Shown: positions 14,701-45,600 of the stretch, piece after piece | Layout of the letters: each line of letters starts with the position of its first letter | How positions within the stretch are numbered: the first letter of the stretch is position 1 | Source of the DNA: Certhia americana | Taxonomy: Eukaryota > Chordata > Aves > Passeriformes > Certhiidae | DNA: 64,000 nt | Reading direction: 5' to 3' | NCBI GenBank assembly: GCA_018697195.1 | Contig: CM031878.1 | Span: 6,788,022 to 6,852,021, forward strand | Program-made: the position numbers and the translations under genes | The notes under the pieces: model-generated | Database searches by the model: none | What the model was told of the DNA's origin: nothing | What the model saw: only the letters and a program-made list of their open reading frames with translations

Positions 14701-17700
14701 AAAAGCTAAGTTTCATTTTTTACAGATTCTTTAGAATGAAACAAACTATATCTAAAAAGTGCAGATATGCTTTTTTATTTCTTTTGCTGTTCAGGGGAGG
14801 GGGAGGGAAAAGCATCACTGATTTGTATATTAAAGTGCAAGCATCTGTCCTACTGATGACATTCTAGGGAAGCACATTAGCATAAAATTTAACGATGTCA
14901 AATAAGTGGATGTGAAATAGGGACTGCGTAAAGACACTATTTCCAAGCCTGACAGAAACATCACTGTTTAGAAATGCAAATGATACCATTATGTTCAATA
15001 ATTATATGAAAATATGAACAGTTCAGCATGTTTTCCAGCCCTGATGGCGGTTAATGGGATGTACGCTTATGTAAATAACTACTATTAAAGCTAATGCTGA
15101 AAAAAACTAATAAATTCATACTAAAGCAACTGATTTAGTACGCTTTTAAACCCCAGCAGTGCTCACTTATTAGAAAGGAGTGCATTCTTATGTTTAGAAC
15201 TCATTACTGTTACAAGTCACTGCAACTCCATCAATTACCATGCATTAATGAAAATGGGACACATACAAAAAAAATTATTGCCTCTCAGCAGTTTTCTTTA
15301 AAGACAAAATATAGGGGTATTACCATCACTGGGCCTTGAGGGGAACTTATCAGCAACATAATCCTTATTACTACAACTGTACTCCCTGTTCTATAAACCC
15401 TGGGGTATTTTTTGTCCCAAGAAGGGGATGACCTTTATGTAAATCTCTTGCCATATGTGCAATGAAAGTGACCAAATTGCCATCAGTAAAAGCTTACCAT
15501 TCCCACAGTTAAAAATGTATTTAAATAAACACATACATTACTAGGATCTGAACTGAAAACTGTAAACGTGAAATGAAAAACTACAACTCCTGAAACTAGA
15601 CCAAAGAAGGTGTCATGCAAATAGAACTAAGGATAGGTGGAAGTCATCAATGAAGTTCTTGTATCCAGATAAATTTCATCCAGTTCTACACTTACACTTT
15701 TAATAACCTCCTAGAGAGCCATGGAATTAAGACTTTAAGGATGCTATTCATTCACCTTTGGATGCTTTCTCCAACTCCTCAGTACTACTCAAAATTCTTA
15801 GCCCTGGCTAAATTTCACAACTGATAGAGGAAACAAAACCACGAGTGCTGTTAGAGTAATGAATTCCTAAGGAAATTAGAAGCTGAGATTTACTGAATGC
15901 CTGTAACTCTACAACTAACCCACTTTCATTTTCTAAGTAGTCTATGGAAATGAGATATTAGTGTAACATCCACTAGATCCTAAGAAGTTTAAGAAGTTTA
16001 GCAAGGCTAAAAATGCATTCGTATTAGTTTGCACTGACTGACAGTTTAAAATTAAGGATGGATTTGAACAACCTTACAAGAGACTATGGACAAAGAACTG
16101 ATGCCAAATGGAGAAGATTAATGTAGAACAGTTACCTGTCCAGTCTCAGCTGCTGTAAAATAAGATTGAGTTTTGCTATGGGAAGGCACAGACATGCAAC
16201 TTTCGACTACAAAAGCACTGTCACTAAGGACCATGAAATCCCACATCAGTAGAAAGGGGTTAAGAAACAGCTGTTGTTTTCATCATGCCTGAACAATGAC
16301 AAACTTCTTAAAGGCCAATGTCCACCTTAAAAGCCAATGTTAAATTAGTGCTATGCTTAAGTGCAATGTACTCGCCACAGCACAAGGCAGAAATAAAGCC
16401 TAGCCCAGCCTGAAAAATTCCCAATCTAAAAGCAGGCAGCAAAACAAGGCTTTCAGAGAGCCAGGAGCTCACAGAATACAACAGCAAACACATGATGACA
16501 GTCACTGTGACAAATGTTTGATGGGAGAGAGATGGAAGAAAAAAAACCCACAAAACTATCTGATTGCTTTCACTAAATCTCTGTTGAAAGAGAGGTATGA
16601 AGTGTTTTGCTATCTAGACCATTAAAACTATTTCATGAGTGAAGGCCGCTCTAAAAACAGTAAGACAAATTTGCTACTGATTAATAATAAAGCCATTCAT
16701 TTTATTCTTCAAATCTAAAGTAATTACAAGCCAGAGCATGGCAAATGGATTTAGAAGAAGCCATTACGTCAGAAGAATCCTTTAAAGAAGAACAGTAATT
16801 TAAAAGACTGAACTGAATAATGAACTCTCCTGAACAACAATTATTATGAGATTGATTTATTGAAAGTGTATTTAATTATGCAAGAAATGTTTAAACTTTC
16901 CAAAATAGTGCAGGAAGACAGAGAAACCAATAGCAGAGTCAGCCCTACGTCCTCATTATAGTTGAGAAGCTGAAGCAGATGGAGAATTCATTTAGTTTAG
17001 AAGGATAAAGTACATCAATTTCTCTGAATCCACATTTCTAGTCAATTTGTTACAGTACCAGCTTCAACAATTAATGATCTCATTTTCCCATTTGTGCCTC
17101 CTTTTAAAAGACCTCAGTCTTTGTTTCCAAATGAGCAAAACGTCATAAAGAAAAGATTTAACTCAACCATCACTTTGAAAGCTCACATGCCTAAACCCAA
17201 ATGTTTCAGCAAAAACCACAGAACCAGAGGCAAATTCAGTCAGGTAAGTAGTTTAAATATCTGGTCAGTTTTGGTATCTGGAAAAAGCAGAAAGATCTGT
17301 CTTTCACCTGAGACACTTAAACTGACCAGCTTGACTCCTAGAGAATAATTTTTTTCATCTGAACTACTTCACTTTTTTTTCTTAAAATACCTGATACTGA
17401 TATATGAGGTTGCTGTGTCTGAAGGTGCATTTCCATTGACAGGTTTCTCCTGTTTAGTTTAAACAGGGGCAGCCCATCACCATATCCAGTTCTGACATGC
17501 CCACCACACAGTTAATATAGATAATATCATAAATCTGTACTTCAGACACCCAGAGCTGGGAGACGGGCTGTCTGGGAAGCATACAGCTGCCCGTGGGTAT
17601 CGACAATCTGGCAGGGCAGAACTCCAGCTCTTATTCCATTTCAAAATCATCAAGTCTATACCAGCTACAGATCACTACAATGTAAAAATGTCATGATACG

Positions 17701-20700
17701 TGAGAGATGAGAGAATGCTACTAGCCCTCCACACTCACCTGAGGGGAACTCCAAAATTCTATAGAAGAGCTGTTGGGTGGGAACATCTCTGCTTCAGTCA
17801 GACACACAGAGAACACCATTTCACCCCTGGTATAAAACACAGAGCAAATATGCTTCTCCCATTCCACAGCTGTATTTCTAGGCTGACAGTACCATCTCAC
17901 AGGCAATTCTGTACCACTGAGTGCAGAGTTGTAGGGCAAAAAGTCCGTCTAGCTCCTATTCTACAGAGGCTGTTGTTGACTGCTTAGATGCAGCCTGCTG
18001 ATTCTGGGTATTTTCATAACATAGACAGTGTTGCTAGATTGTGCTGCAAGGCACTAACTAGGATTAAGCACAGAAAGCTTCAAATGAATCTCCAGCCATT
18101 GATCCATTTGAATACTCAACATTACAATATGTTTCACCTTGTTTTAGTTTAAAAGTTCATGAAAAATTCAAAATATCTTATTTACCCAATAGTCCTTGAC
18201 TGATTCTTCTACATTTAAGTTCATGAATACATACATTATTTAGCCAATAGTGCAGTTACAGAATAGCATATAAATATTCAGGGACTTTTTAATAAGTGCT
18301 GCTTTTTTTCAACAGACCACAATGGTTGCTTAGAAACATTTACTAGTAGGATACCTGAAATAACAGTAAGAGAAACACCTTCAAAGAGTAAAGTAGTCAG
18401 ATAAAATGGAGGAAAGGAGCAAAATACTAATTTTCCATTCTCCTCACACACCTTCAAATAAATTATGATGCACAAGAAGATATATAGTATGCATTCACAT
18501 ATGAAAAATAGAAAGGGAAAAGACTTCAAATGATAAGCTGAGGGAGCCAAGTTAAGAAATAAAAGAAAAATAATGACGGTCATTTCAAACCTCAGTTCAT
18601 AACTTGTCAGAAACTACACCATCAGGAACAGACTTAGCCAAAGTTAAGCTCTAAAAATGTTACTGAGTTTTAAATAAATAGCCTGACTTTCAAAAGCACA
18701 AGTTTCCTTCAAATGGCAAATTTGCCTTTATAAAGAAATTTTCTTCTTGCTGCCCTTTTTTTTTTTTCCCAGGGGGAAGGGGTGGGGCACAGCAAGGCAG
18801 GGACCCATTTTCACATATAGATGTTTAACTCCAGTGTTAATATCTGTGCCCCACCTCCCCCTGTGGTGTTATTTTGACTGTAGGCTGTCCCTTTGCCAAG
18901 AGCAGCCCCAGGGAGACACACACACATGAATCTGCCACGCAGGACACTGGGACCACACATCCAACAAAATACGTGGCCAAAGCCCCTCTGTGCAAGACCC
19001 TGCTCCCTCACCTATGACAACAACTTGTCGGGGATGATTAAAAAAGGAGAGGAAGCAGAAGTGTTTGTATTTCCATAATATCAGATTTAACATAACAGGG
19101 AAAATAAGGCAGAAACAGCCAGCAAATTCTGTACTCTGATATCTCCTTTTTCTACCATTTTGTTCTTTGCATTAATCAAGCCAGTAACTCTTTTTCTTCT
19201 GAAAAATACTACTAATAACACAGTAAGATAGGAAAAGAAGAAAATATGTAAGAGGCCCTAATTTATGTATGCAAGACTTATGTAATGAACAGTACTGTGG
19301 CAAAACTAAAAGCATTTTATTAAAGTCTCTAGATAATGCTTATAAAGCTCATTATTCTTCCAGCAAATTAATATTCTATGTCTCACTAACACTATAAGCA
19401 AATGAACTGTTTTAGTTAAATTAATATTCATGTTAACTGCATGCAAAACCAACTAATTAAGTAGTTCTATAATATTAACGACATATGTAAACAGAGTCTG
19501 TGATCAATTTTAAGACTAAACAAGTAAATCATACAGGACCTGATGTGTGAATTTGGCTGGGAATTCAGCAACCTGGTCTGCTGGGAGGTGTACCTGGGTC
19601 CAGGGTTTGGACCTAGACGATATTTCAGTGTCAAACATTTTGTAAGTCTATGATCAGTCAGAAAATAATTCTAACAAAAAGCTTAAGTAACCCAGGTACA
19701 TTCTAAATATAAACCAAAACAGCAGCATAGTACAGCTGACTAGTTTAAATCTACAAAAAATAAAACAAAGTTCATAATAAACAATCTCTTCTTTCCTTTA
19801 GCTGCCTACTCTTTATCTATATAATAATAATTTAAGCAGAGCTTAGAATTCAATAACCAATTTTTAATTTTTTTTAAGGAAGTTTTCTCTTCACCTATTA
19901 ATACGTCTTTACAGAAATGTTACAGCTGCTTTTTCTCCTTCATTTATGCAACAGCATCAAATTTACATAAGAAAAATCCCTAATGGTGATAACAAGAAAA
20001 GCTAAAGACCACAACATAATTTCTTTGAGCTATGAAGTATCAGTAGTATTTGTTTCTTAATAATCTCATTATAATTTTTTCCTAAGACGTATATCATGAC
20101 AGTATTGGGACCTCTTACAAAGGATATTTTCCTGATTGTTAAATTAAATTATATTTGGGACCAAATTAATAATAGGTGCCTGAAAATATACCAGAAAAGA
20201 AAAAAAGGAAAGCTGAAAGCCTTTTTATTAGCAGCTCCCAGCAAAAGAGGAAAGATGCAGCACAAGTAGTCTAAGTGGATAACATGGTGCATACTGCTCA
20301 TCCATTAATGTGAAAATGCAAATGATACAACACAAATAAGAACAAGGAAGTTGCAAGTCACACACTCCAAAGCCAATGATAGAATCTAGACTGCCACTAG
20401 AAGCAGTTTAGTCACTGTACAGCAGCAAAGACAATACAAACACCAAGAGTAGATGGTGTAGAAGACACCACAGGAGGTTATACATAGCAATTCTTCCCAC
20501 AAGAGCTTAGTTCCCAAATTCTATTTCAAAAGTTCAGAGGGTGCTTGAATACCCTGAACAGACACATCCCTGCTTGCATCAGCTGTCTTACAATGGATCC
20601 TAGGTCACCTGCCACTGTCTCGGCTCTTATTAACCCTGACTGCTTATGCCAAACATTTCTGAACCCATCAGTCACAGGCTTCTGCTGCTTTCACATCAAT

Positions 20701-22377
20701 CACATCCAGCCCAATCTCCTTTTCCAAGTCCTTCTTTCCAGACACATTCTAGATCTCCCTTTCCCAATACAGATGCCATTTATATTTTTCCCCTTTATCT
20801 TTTACATAAACTTCACTTTCAGAAAGGGGTATTTTTCCCCACCACTTCATCATCTTCATAGTTCTAAGATGCTTTCACTGGGGAGGGCATCAAAAGAGTG
20901 TGAGCAGCTGTTACTGGATTATTCAGTTCAGTCTAATTCGGCAAATTTAATTAAGATCACATTCCAGCATGCGTACCTAAACACCACTAAGTGCCACATC
21001 TTCTAAGAACAGCAGCACTAGAACTTTCCAGTTTACTATAAGCAGAAGAGTTTATTACAAACAAAACAAAGTTTTGATCCACTTTTGATTTTGAAACACT
21101 TTGGATCAAGTTTCTTTTGAAAGAAGTCAGTCTGAAGTGAAAATGTCATGAGACAAACCAAGCCAAAACAGCTACTTTGGCCAAATTATAAGATAATACC
21201 ATAGGCCTAAATACTGCTTTAGGAAGAATGTGTAACTACTTAAAATCCCTGATTTTCTTTAATTCTGTGATAGTAAGTATTTGGCAACCCTAAAAATAGG
21301 CTGGAGGCTGGACTATTTATGGTTCACAGCATGCTCATCACTTTTTCTCCATTAACTACACACTCTAGTAGTAAGTACTCAATTTTCAAAGTTTCACCTG
21401 CTAAGGAAGAACTAAGGAAGAATAGAACTTACTTCTCAATCTGTGTGAAATTTTAGTTGTTGTTCCCTACCCAGACATCACTGAGCAGTTCCAAAGTATA
21501 TGTGAGCTTGGGCTGCAGACAGATGCTGATAAGGTACTCAAAGTTTTGTAGTGAGATCATTGCATACCACCCATCTCCCTTCCCCCAAAGCTTCTGTCAT
21601 AGTTCCTCAGCAGCAAATTTGAACAGAGGGGTCTTTACAGTTTCTCAGGGGTAAAAAAAAAATCAACCACAACAAAATAAGGATGGATCTTCCTCAAAGT
21701 AGGAGATTTCAATCACCAAACAGTATTTCTCCTGCAAGAATCTCAAGAAAAAAACCAAAACAAGAAAAATATGTGTTGCTGAAAAAAACCCACATAGTCC
21801 CCATGCTAAGGGAACAAAACCCTTACCAAGCTGAAATTGCACTTTGCTGGATTGCTGCAGTTATATCAGAAGCACCAATTTATTACTGCAGGGTATCTTT
21901 AAATACTGCGGTAAAGGAAGTTATCTTACAGAGAATGAATTAGCTATGTGGAGCAAAAAAAAGGTAACATTGATTTTAACAGACTTGAAATTTTTTTGTT
22001 ATGGTATCATACCCCTGATATCTTATTTGCAAGTGGACACTACAATCCAGAAGAAATTAAAGAATTTCAAGTTGCTGTACTTGAAACAGCCATAATCTGT
22101 ATTCAGCCTCAGCAAGTCATTTCTACTATTCCTTGTCTCTGCAACAAGCTTTAAAAAATTAAGTGATCAGAGTTACACTGAAGATCTTGAATCATTCATG
22201 TATGATAGGCAAGTATTGCAGCAGTTAAAATTACATTGTTTTAAATTATAACCTTGTTTTATATATCTAGGTTTTACAGAGTTTTATGAAGTGTAAAATT
22301 GCATGCATTAACCTTCTGCCATGTCTACCAGACTTCTGGAAAAGTATTCATGCTTGTGCAATCTATTTCTGGTAGAG

Positions 22378-22400
22378 AAAAAAAAAAAAAAAAAAAAAAA
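22378..22400. repeat. Poly(A) run, 23 bases
   Basis: Uninterrupted A homopolymer followed by GGGAAAAAA. It may be a retroposon tail, but no flanking retroposon body is recognisable. Confidence 0.9.
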
Positions 22401-23819
22401 GGGAAAAAACAGCAAACAACAAAACAGAAAAAGCAAGCATGTCTACTTTCCACTAGCCAAATAAACTTCATGTGAATTACTGAAAGCTTTGTGTGGATAA
22501 GTAACAAAAAATCAGGAATATGCATCCCACCCATATTCATGAGCTGACTGAATACACAAGAATATACAACAAAATACTGGCTTCAGTTAAATCAATGTCA
22601 AAGAGTTGTTGTCACATCTAATGGCTTTTGAAATACCTCAGATCTAATATTTTGCTGTAACAGTTCACAGCCAGCGAAGTTTGTTGATGTGTACGTTATT
22701 CAGGACAAATGACAAAATTATTTCCAGAAAAAAAGTGCCACTGTGCTAAGGAATGTTCTAGGCCATCAGGGGCAATGCTCTCCTGACACAGACCACACAT
22801 CACTGAATGCCCTTCCTAAGCCAAGCAAGCTCCATCATAAACAAAGCACTGTTTTTGTTAAGCCTCTCAGTGCTAAACTGTGAAATAGGATAGCTGGAAT
22901 GTTCAAGAACCCCTCTCTAAATTCATATTTAAGTTTCTGAATTACCTCTATTTCTGTTTCAACACTGGCCCATAGCTTGAACAGCCACTTTTTGTCACTA
23001 ACTTCACTTTTAACTTGAACAAGGGATGCTCAGGAAAATGAAAACAGTATTGCAGACTGGGCTCCATGGTGCTCTTTAAAACAACCTTACAACCCTCCCT
23101 ACTGGCAATGCAGCTCCCAGTGGATCACACACTATTTGCTTTTCCTGTAGTCACAGGCCTGTCTCTTCCCTATCCCACTGCAGCCAAGCCTTAGCCCTCG
23201 AAGAAATTTAACAACACAGCATCAATATTAGAGATTTGGAAGAGAAATGAGCATGAGAATTTTGTACAGGTCAGTGTCACACCCCAGAACGGAAAACTGC
23301 AATTTCTGCAGGGAGTTTGCATGTGATATTCCAGGACTGGGACTAAGCATACGCAGATTAAAGAAATGCAAGTCACAGTCAACAAGAAAAGAGAATCTGC
23401 TAAATGTTTTTATATACAAACAAACAAACCCTACACCAAACAAAAAGTCTAAGCTAGCTAAACTTCCTAGTACATATATTTAATTTATATCCATTTAGTG
23501 TAGATTCCCCTTCTCTGGATATGTAGAGAAATGGAATATCATGCAAGTTTTAGACCTAAATTATGACCACCTAACAGAATTTTTTTAAGAGAATCTACAA
23601 TCATATCTTAATGTGTAAATTCCTTATTGCCATTTTTTAGTTGACAAATATCTATTTCATAGCAAAACAACATCATAGGAACAGCTGGATGGCAGTTTAA
23701 GCTCAAATGAACCAGTGTCACATGCTGACAAGTCATCTCTCTGATTGCTTTTGAATGGCAGCACATGCAGATTTATTCTATGCCATAAATTAGAACAATT
23801 ATTTCTCTGTACTTCACTT

Positions 23820-23825
23820 TTTATT
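23820..23825 (-). terminator. AATAAA just inside hinderin intron 5
   Basis: Minus-strand AATAAA lies 24 bases beyond the in-frame TAA that follows exon 5. A second AATAAA lies at 23772-23777. They could support an intronic polyadenylation isoform. A hexamer alone is weak evidence in AT-rich DNA. Confidence 0.3.
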
Positions 23826-23850
23826 TCAGTGAGCCATTGCACATATTTTT

Positions 23851-42156
<18,306 letters not shown>

Positions 42157-42225
42157 CGGCTCCACGCCGAACTCCCCAAGAGGCCGCCCCACACGCCTCT
42201 GGCGACCTCTCCCACCGCTGTCCCC

Positions 42226-42303
42226 TCACACCGAGCCCCAGACAAGGATACAGCACCGGCCCCAGCGAGCACCTCCACCCAGACCGGCGGCCGCCGCCGC
42301 CAT
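42226..42303 (-). CDS. Possible upstream ORF of hinderin mRNA
   Basis: ATG in strong context (TCAAGATGG) opens 25 codons beginning with an alanine run, then TGA. It lies upstream of the proposed main start in the same exon. The ATG also forms part of a YY1 site, so whether it is transcribed depends on the true transcription start. Confidence 0.35.
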   Translation of the reverse strand: MAAAAAGLGGGARWGRCCILVWGSV

Positions 42304-42307
42304 CTTG
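42296..42307. promoter_or_regulatory. YY1-type element
   Basis: GCCGCCATCTTG on the + strand (CAAGATGGCGGC on the minus strand) is the classic YY1 sequence, often just downstream of a start site. It suggests hinderin transcription starts near 42310-42340. Confidence 0.6.
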
Positions 42308-42360
42308 AAACAGCCGCCACTCCCCGCATACCCCCACCGCCCCCACGGCTCTCGCCGCCC

Positions 42361-42365
42361 ATTGG
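42361..42365 (-). promoter_or_regulatory. Inverted CCAAT box
   Basis: ATTGG, within CCCATTGGCTG, is an NF-Y-type CCAAT box reading towards hinderin. Confidence 0.5.
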
Positions 42366-42394
42366 CTGACTGCGCCGGGGGCACGAGGGAGGGT

Positions 42395-42418
42395 GCGGGG
42401 CATGCCGGGAATCGTGGT
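42395..42418 (-). promoter_or_regulatory. ZNF143-type site facing hinderin
   Basis: The minus strand reads ATTCCCGGCATGCCCCGC after ACCACG, following the extended ZNF143/Staf promoter motif (ACTACA spacer plus TTCCCAGCATGC). It is inverted relative to the second copy at 42470. Confidence 0.55.
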
Positions 42419-42440
42419 CCTCTGAGCTCCGGTAGCCGCC

Positions 42441-42509
42441 ATGGACCGACTGGGGCTCCTCCCGGAAGAACTATTATTCCCAGCGTGCCCTGCGGCTACG
42501 GGGCAGTAG
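42441..42509 (+). CDS. Possible upstream ORF before TPGS2
   Basis: ATG in an optimal context (GCCGCCATGG) opens 22 codons (MDRLGLLPEELLFPACPA...) ending at TAG, 61 bases before the TPGS2 start. It overlaps the ETS and ZNF143 motifs. If transcription starts downstream of these, it is not in the mRNA. Confidence 0.25.
   Translation: MDRLGLLPEELLFPACPAATGQ
42462..42468 (+). promoter_or_regulatory. ETS-family core
   Basis: CCGGAAG is a GABPA/ETS core immediately beside the + strand ZNF143-type site. Confidence 0.45.
42470..42495 (+). promoter_or_regulatory. ZNF143-type site facing TPGS2
   Basis: ACTATTA followed by TTCCCAGCGTGCCCTGCG matches the extended ZNF143/Staf motif, with the TTCCCAG core and GCCCTGCG tail intact. 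It lies about 75-100 bases upstream of the TPGS2 ATG. Confidence 0.65.
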
Positions 42510-42570
42510 GGAGGACAGAAAAGCATTGTTCTCTGTCGGGCTGGGCAGAGGCAGGAGGGTCCCGCGGAGG

Positions 42571-42643
42571 ATGGAGGAAAAGCTCCCCACCGGCATCAAG
42601 CCATACCTGGACAAGCTCACCCTGGGTGTCACAAGAATATTGG
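42571..42643 (+). CDS. TPGS2: TPGS2 exon 1 (coding part)
   Basis: Encodes MEEKLPTGIKPYLDKLTL and then GVTRIL, plus one base. The donor is TTGG|GTGAGT. It lies inside the CpG island, and the last base completes Glu with exon 2. Confidence 0.93.
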
Positions 42644-45600
42644 GTGAGTTGCGTTGTGCTACTGCTCCACGGGGCGGGGGCAGGCCGGGGGCGGGGGGAG
42701 CCACCCGCTTGTCATGGCCCCTCCTGTGAATCGCGCAGCGGAGCAGCCCATGCACACACACAGACACATCCTTGTTTCTGGAAGCGACGGCAGAAATTCC
42801 GGGTCTCTCGACTTTAAGAGTTTCATAAACATCAGAGAAGGAGAAGGTGGTGTTTTATGCAAAATCTTGGAATCACTGAGTATTAAAAGGTGGGAAGAGA
42901 GCGCAAAGATCACCCAGTCCCAACCCTGATGTCACGGGCAGGAACAGCTTCCACTAGACCGGGTTGCTCGAGGCCTTACCCAGCCTGGCCTTGAACACGG
43001 CCAGGGATCGACATCTCCAGCTTCTCTGGGCAAACCTGCCAGTGTCTCACCACCCTCAAAGTAAAGATTTTCTTCCTAATACCCAACCCAATTTTCCCCT
43101 CTTTCAGTTTGTATCCATTGCGCCTTGTTCTGTCACTACAGTTCATAATGAAGGGTGCTTCTCCAGCTGCCCTGTAGGCCCCCTCCAGATATTGCAGTGT
43201 TCCTGTGAGGTCTCCACACAACCTTCCCGTGTAAATCATGCCTAAATTTGATCTTCTATGGTGGTGTGGAGTCAGCAGGGAGTGTGCCCCATGAAGGGGT
43301 GTTCAGCATGGTGCAGTGTTCTGGTAGAAGGCTGATTTGTGAATCTGCTGGGGATCAGATCCCCATAAATAGCTGCCCTGCAGCTCATTCCCACACTGTG
43401 AGACTTGTTCCACAAAATGCCCTGCTTGCCATTTCCAGGTTTTGCTCAGATCTTGAGCCTTCTTGCATCCCCTCAGCCCCCTTTGGAGTTCAGCAGCACT
43501 GCAAGGCATCCAAAGGAAGGATTCTCAGGCAAAACCTTACTCATATCACTTGGAATCGCAAGGATTTGTGCAAGTATTTGTGTGTGTAAAGGATTTCAGC
43601 TTTAGACCTTTCATACCTCAGTAGCACATAGCACAGGGCTGTCTTGTTAGTACACCTGGAAACCCATGCATCTATCCCAAACCATGTGTACCACAAGATT
43701 ACAAGTTGCAGTCTTGGAATTTCTTCCAGGGAATTTCAGAGGCAAAAGTGAGCTCTGTAATTATCTTACCCCAGTGCTGCATTGCAGGACAGTGAGTTTC
43801 ACCTGGTAACCTCAGTGTATCTATAGTTGCACATGGGTTTGGATAGCTGCTCAGACGAGATTAAAAGGTCAGGGTTAAATTCCTTCTCTGAGCTCTAGTG
43901 AAGACAGGGTTTCACCCTCAATCTCTGATCAGTGTTGCCATACTGGTTTATTATTAGATTCCTTGGGGGGAGGAGTTGGTTTTTTGGGGTTTTTTTCTGT
44001 TTGTTTGTTTTGTTAGTTGTGAGGTCAGGATAACATTATCTCTACTCTGTGAGTGAAACTGATGATGATCATCATACCAAAAGCTTCTTTGAAGTAGCTC
44101 TTTTTAAAAAATGACTAGCCCTTCCCACACTTTCACCACCCTCAGGTGTGTGAGAGCTGTGAGATGTGAACGGTGTCCAAATGTCGTGTTGCCAAATAAA
44201 CTGTTTTGGGTTGCTGTGTTGTTTGCACTGGCACAACGTGGCAATGCAGGTATGGCTCTGAGAGTTCTGTAACCTCTGAAAGTCCTGTAACATCTCTTTC
44301 ACATGGAAGGTGTTTCCTGGTTTGTGTTCTCTTGTTTTTCTCTCTGTGTGTCTGACAACTTTTATTGTGCAATGCAGGAACATCCAACACAGTGATGTTT
44401 TATTCCACTTCTTTTCTCTGTCTCTCCACACCTTCTGGGAATTTGGCACATTTTTTCCAGTGACGTAGTTCAAGGCATTTCAGCTGTGCCACCAAATTAA
44501 ATAGAATTGCTTAGCTAATTGGGAAACATAACCAGTGTATTCAGTGCTTGTTTCTTTCAAATAACAAAGTGAAGCAAAGTGTCCTTCTCATTCAGAAGGA
44601 CACCTTGCTCAGTATTTAGTGCTACTGGAAACTGTTTTTCTTTAAATCTTTTGGAAAGTCTCATGAAGTCACGTGATATTTTCTGCCTAATGTTAAGTAC
44701 AATCAGGCATCGTTTTGTTGGTCTCGGTTGTTTGGTTTTTTTAACTTTAATCTCAGTGGGATTCCCTACAAGAGGGGGTATTTCTCACAAACATTGGAGG
44801 CTATACCTTGAAGGACGAAAGGGAGCTATCTTTCCCATTACCAGTATTAATTTTGCTGAAGTTCTGCGAGTAATAGAAAATTCCAGAAAGACTTTATTAT
44901 TCATAATTAAGTCAGAATGGAAGGTGTTAGCTTTTCTGTTCAGGGTGGGACCATGCTTCACTGTTAGCTTTCCCTATTAGATAAGAACATAACTAATCAA
45001 ACACTTTAAAATTACACTTCAAAGAGTTTAGCCAACTTACCAGCAGTATAAGCAGTGCTGTAAAGACTGAAAATCCTGTGATTTCCTGCTTCAGTTTTGT
45101 TTCACACCATTACATTGACTGTTTCTGATTAATACTGCAAAGTGGTTTTGGAAGCTTTCAGATGAAATGTCATAAAAATAGGGCAGAGTTTACTATGATC
45201 TTGATTCAGATGAATTTATTGGATGGAGTCACCTGAAGAAGTTAAGCTTTTTCATGTATCTAGGTACCATTAAAGTGGTTTCTTCATTTCTTCCATCTGG
45301 AAGGAAAAGCAACTCATGGCAAAGTTAACCCTAAGTGTTCAGTGGAGCTCCCATTCATACCTACACACATCTGTTAAACATGGTCTTCAGTTTACCCACA
45401 GTATATTTTTAATATAATATTTGGGCTTTTAAGGTGGAATTTCTCTTTCTTTTGATCTTGGATTTGGTTCAGACCTCTTTAGAAGTTGCATTCTCTCTCA
45501 CTCCTAGCCATCTTCTTTGACTGATATGATATTTAATCTTCTGTCATCCCAGCCAAGATGTTGTGCATGATGAATTAAACATCCCTGCTGTTTTCTTTGA

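Noticed and set aside
20545..21006. 153-codon + strand open frame
   Set aside because: No domain, low-complexity hydrophobic/His/Pro composition, no splice or promoter support.
44062..44075. 14-base perfect palindrome ATGATGATCATCAT
   Set aside because: A short low-complexity palindrome, expected by chance in a GAT-rich stretch.
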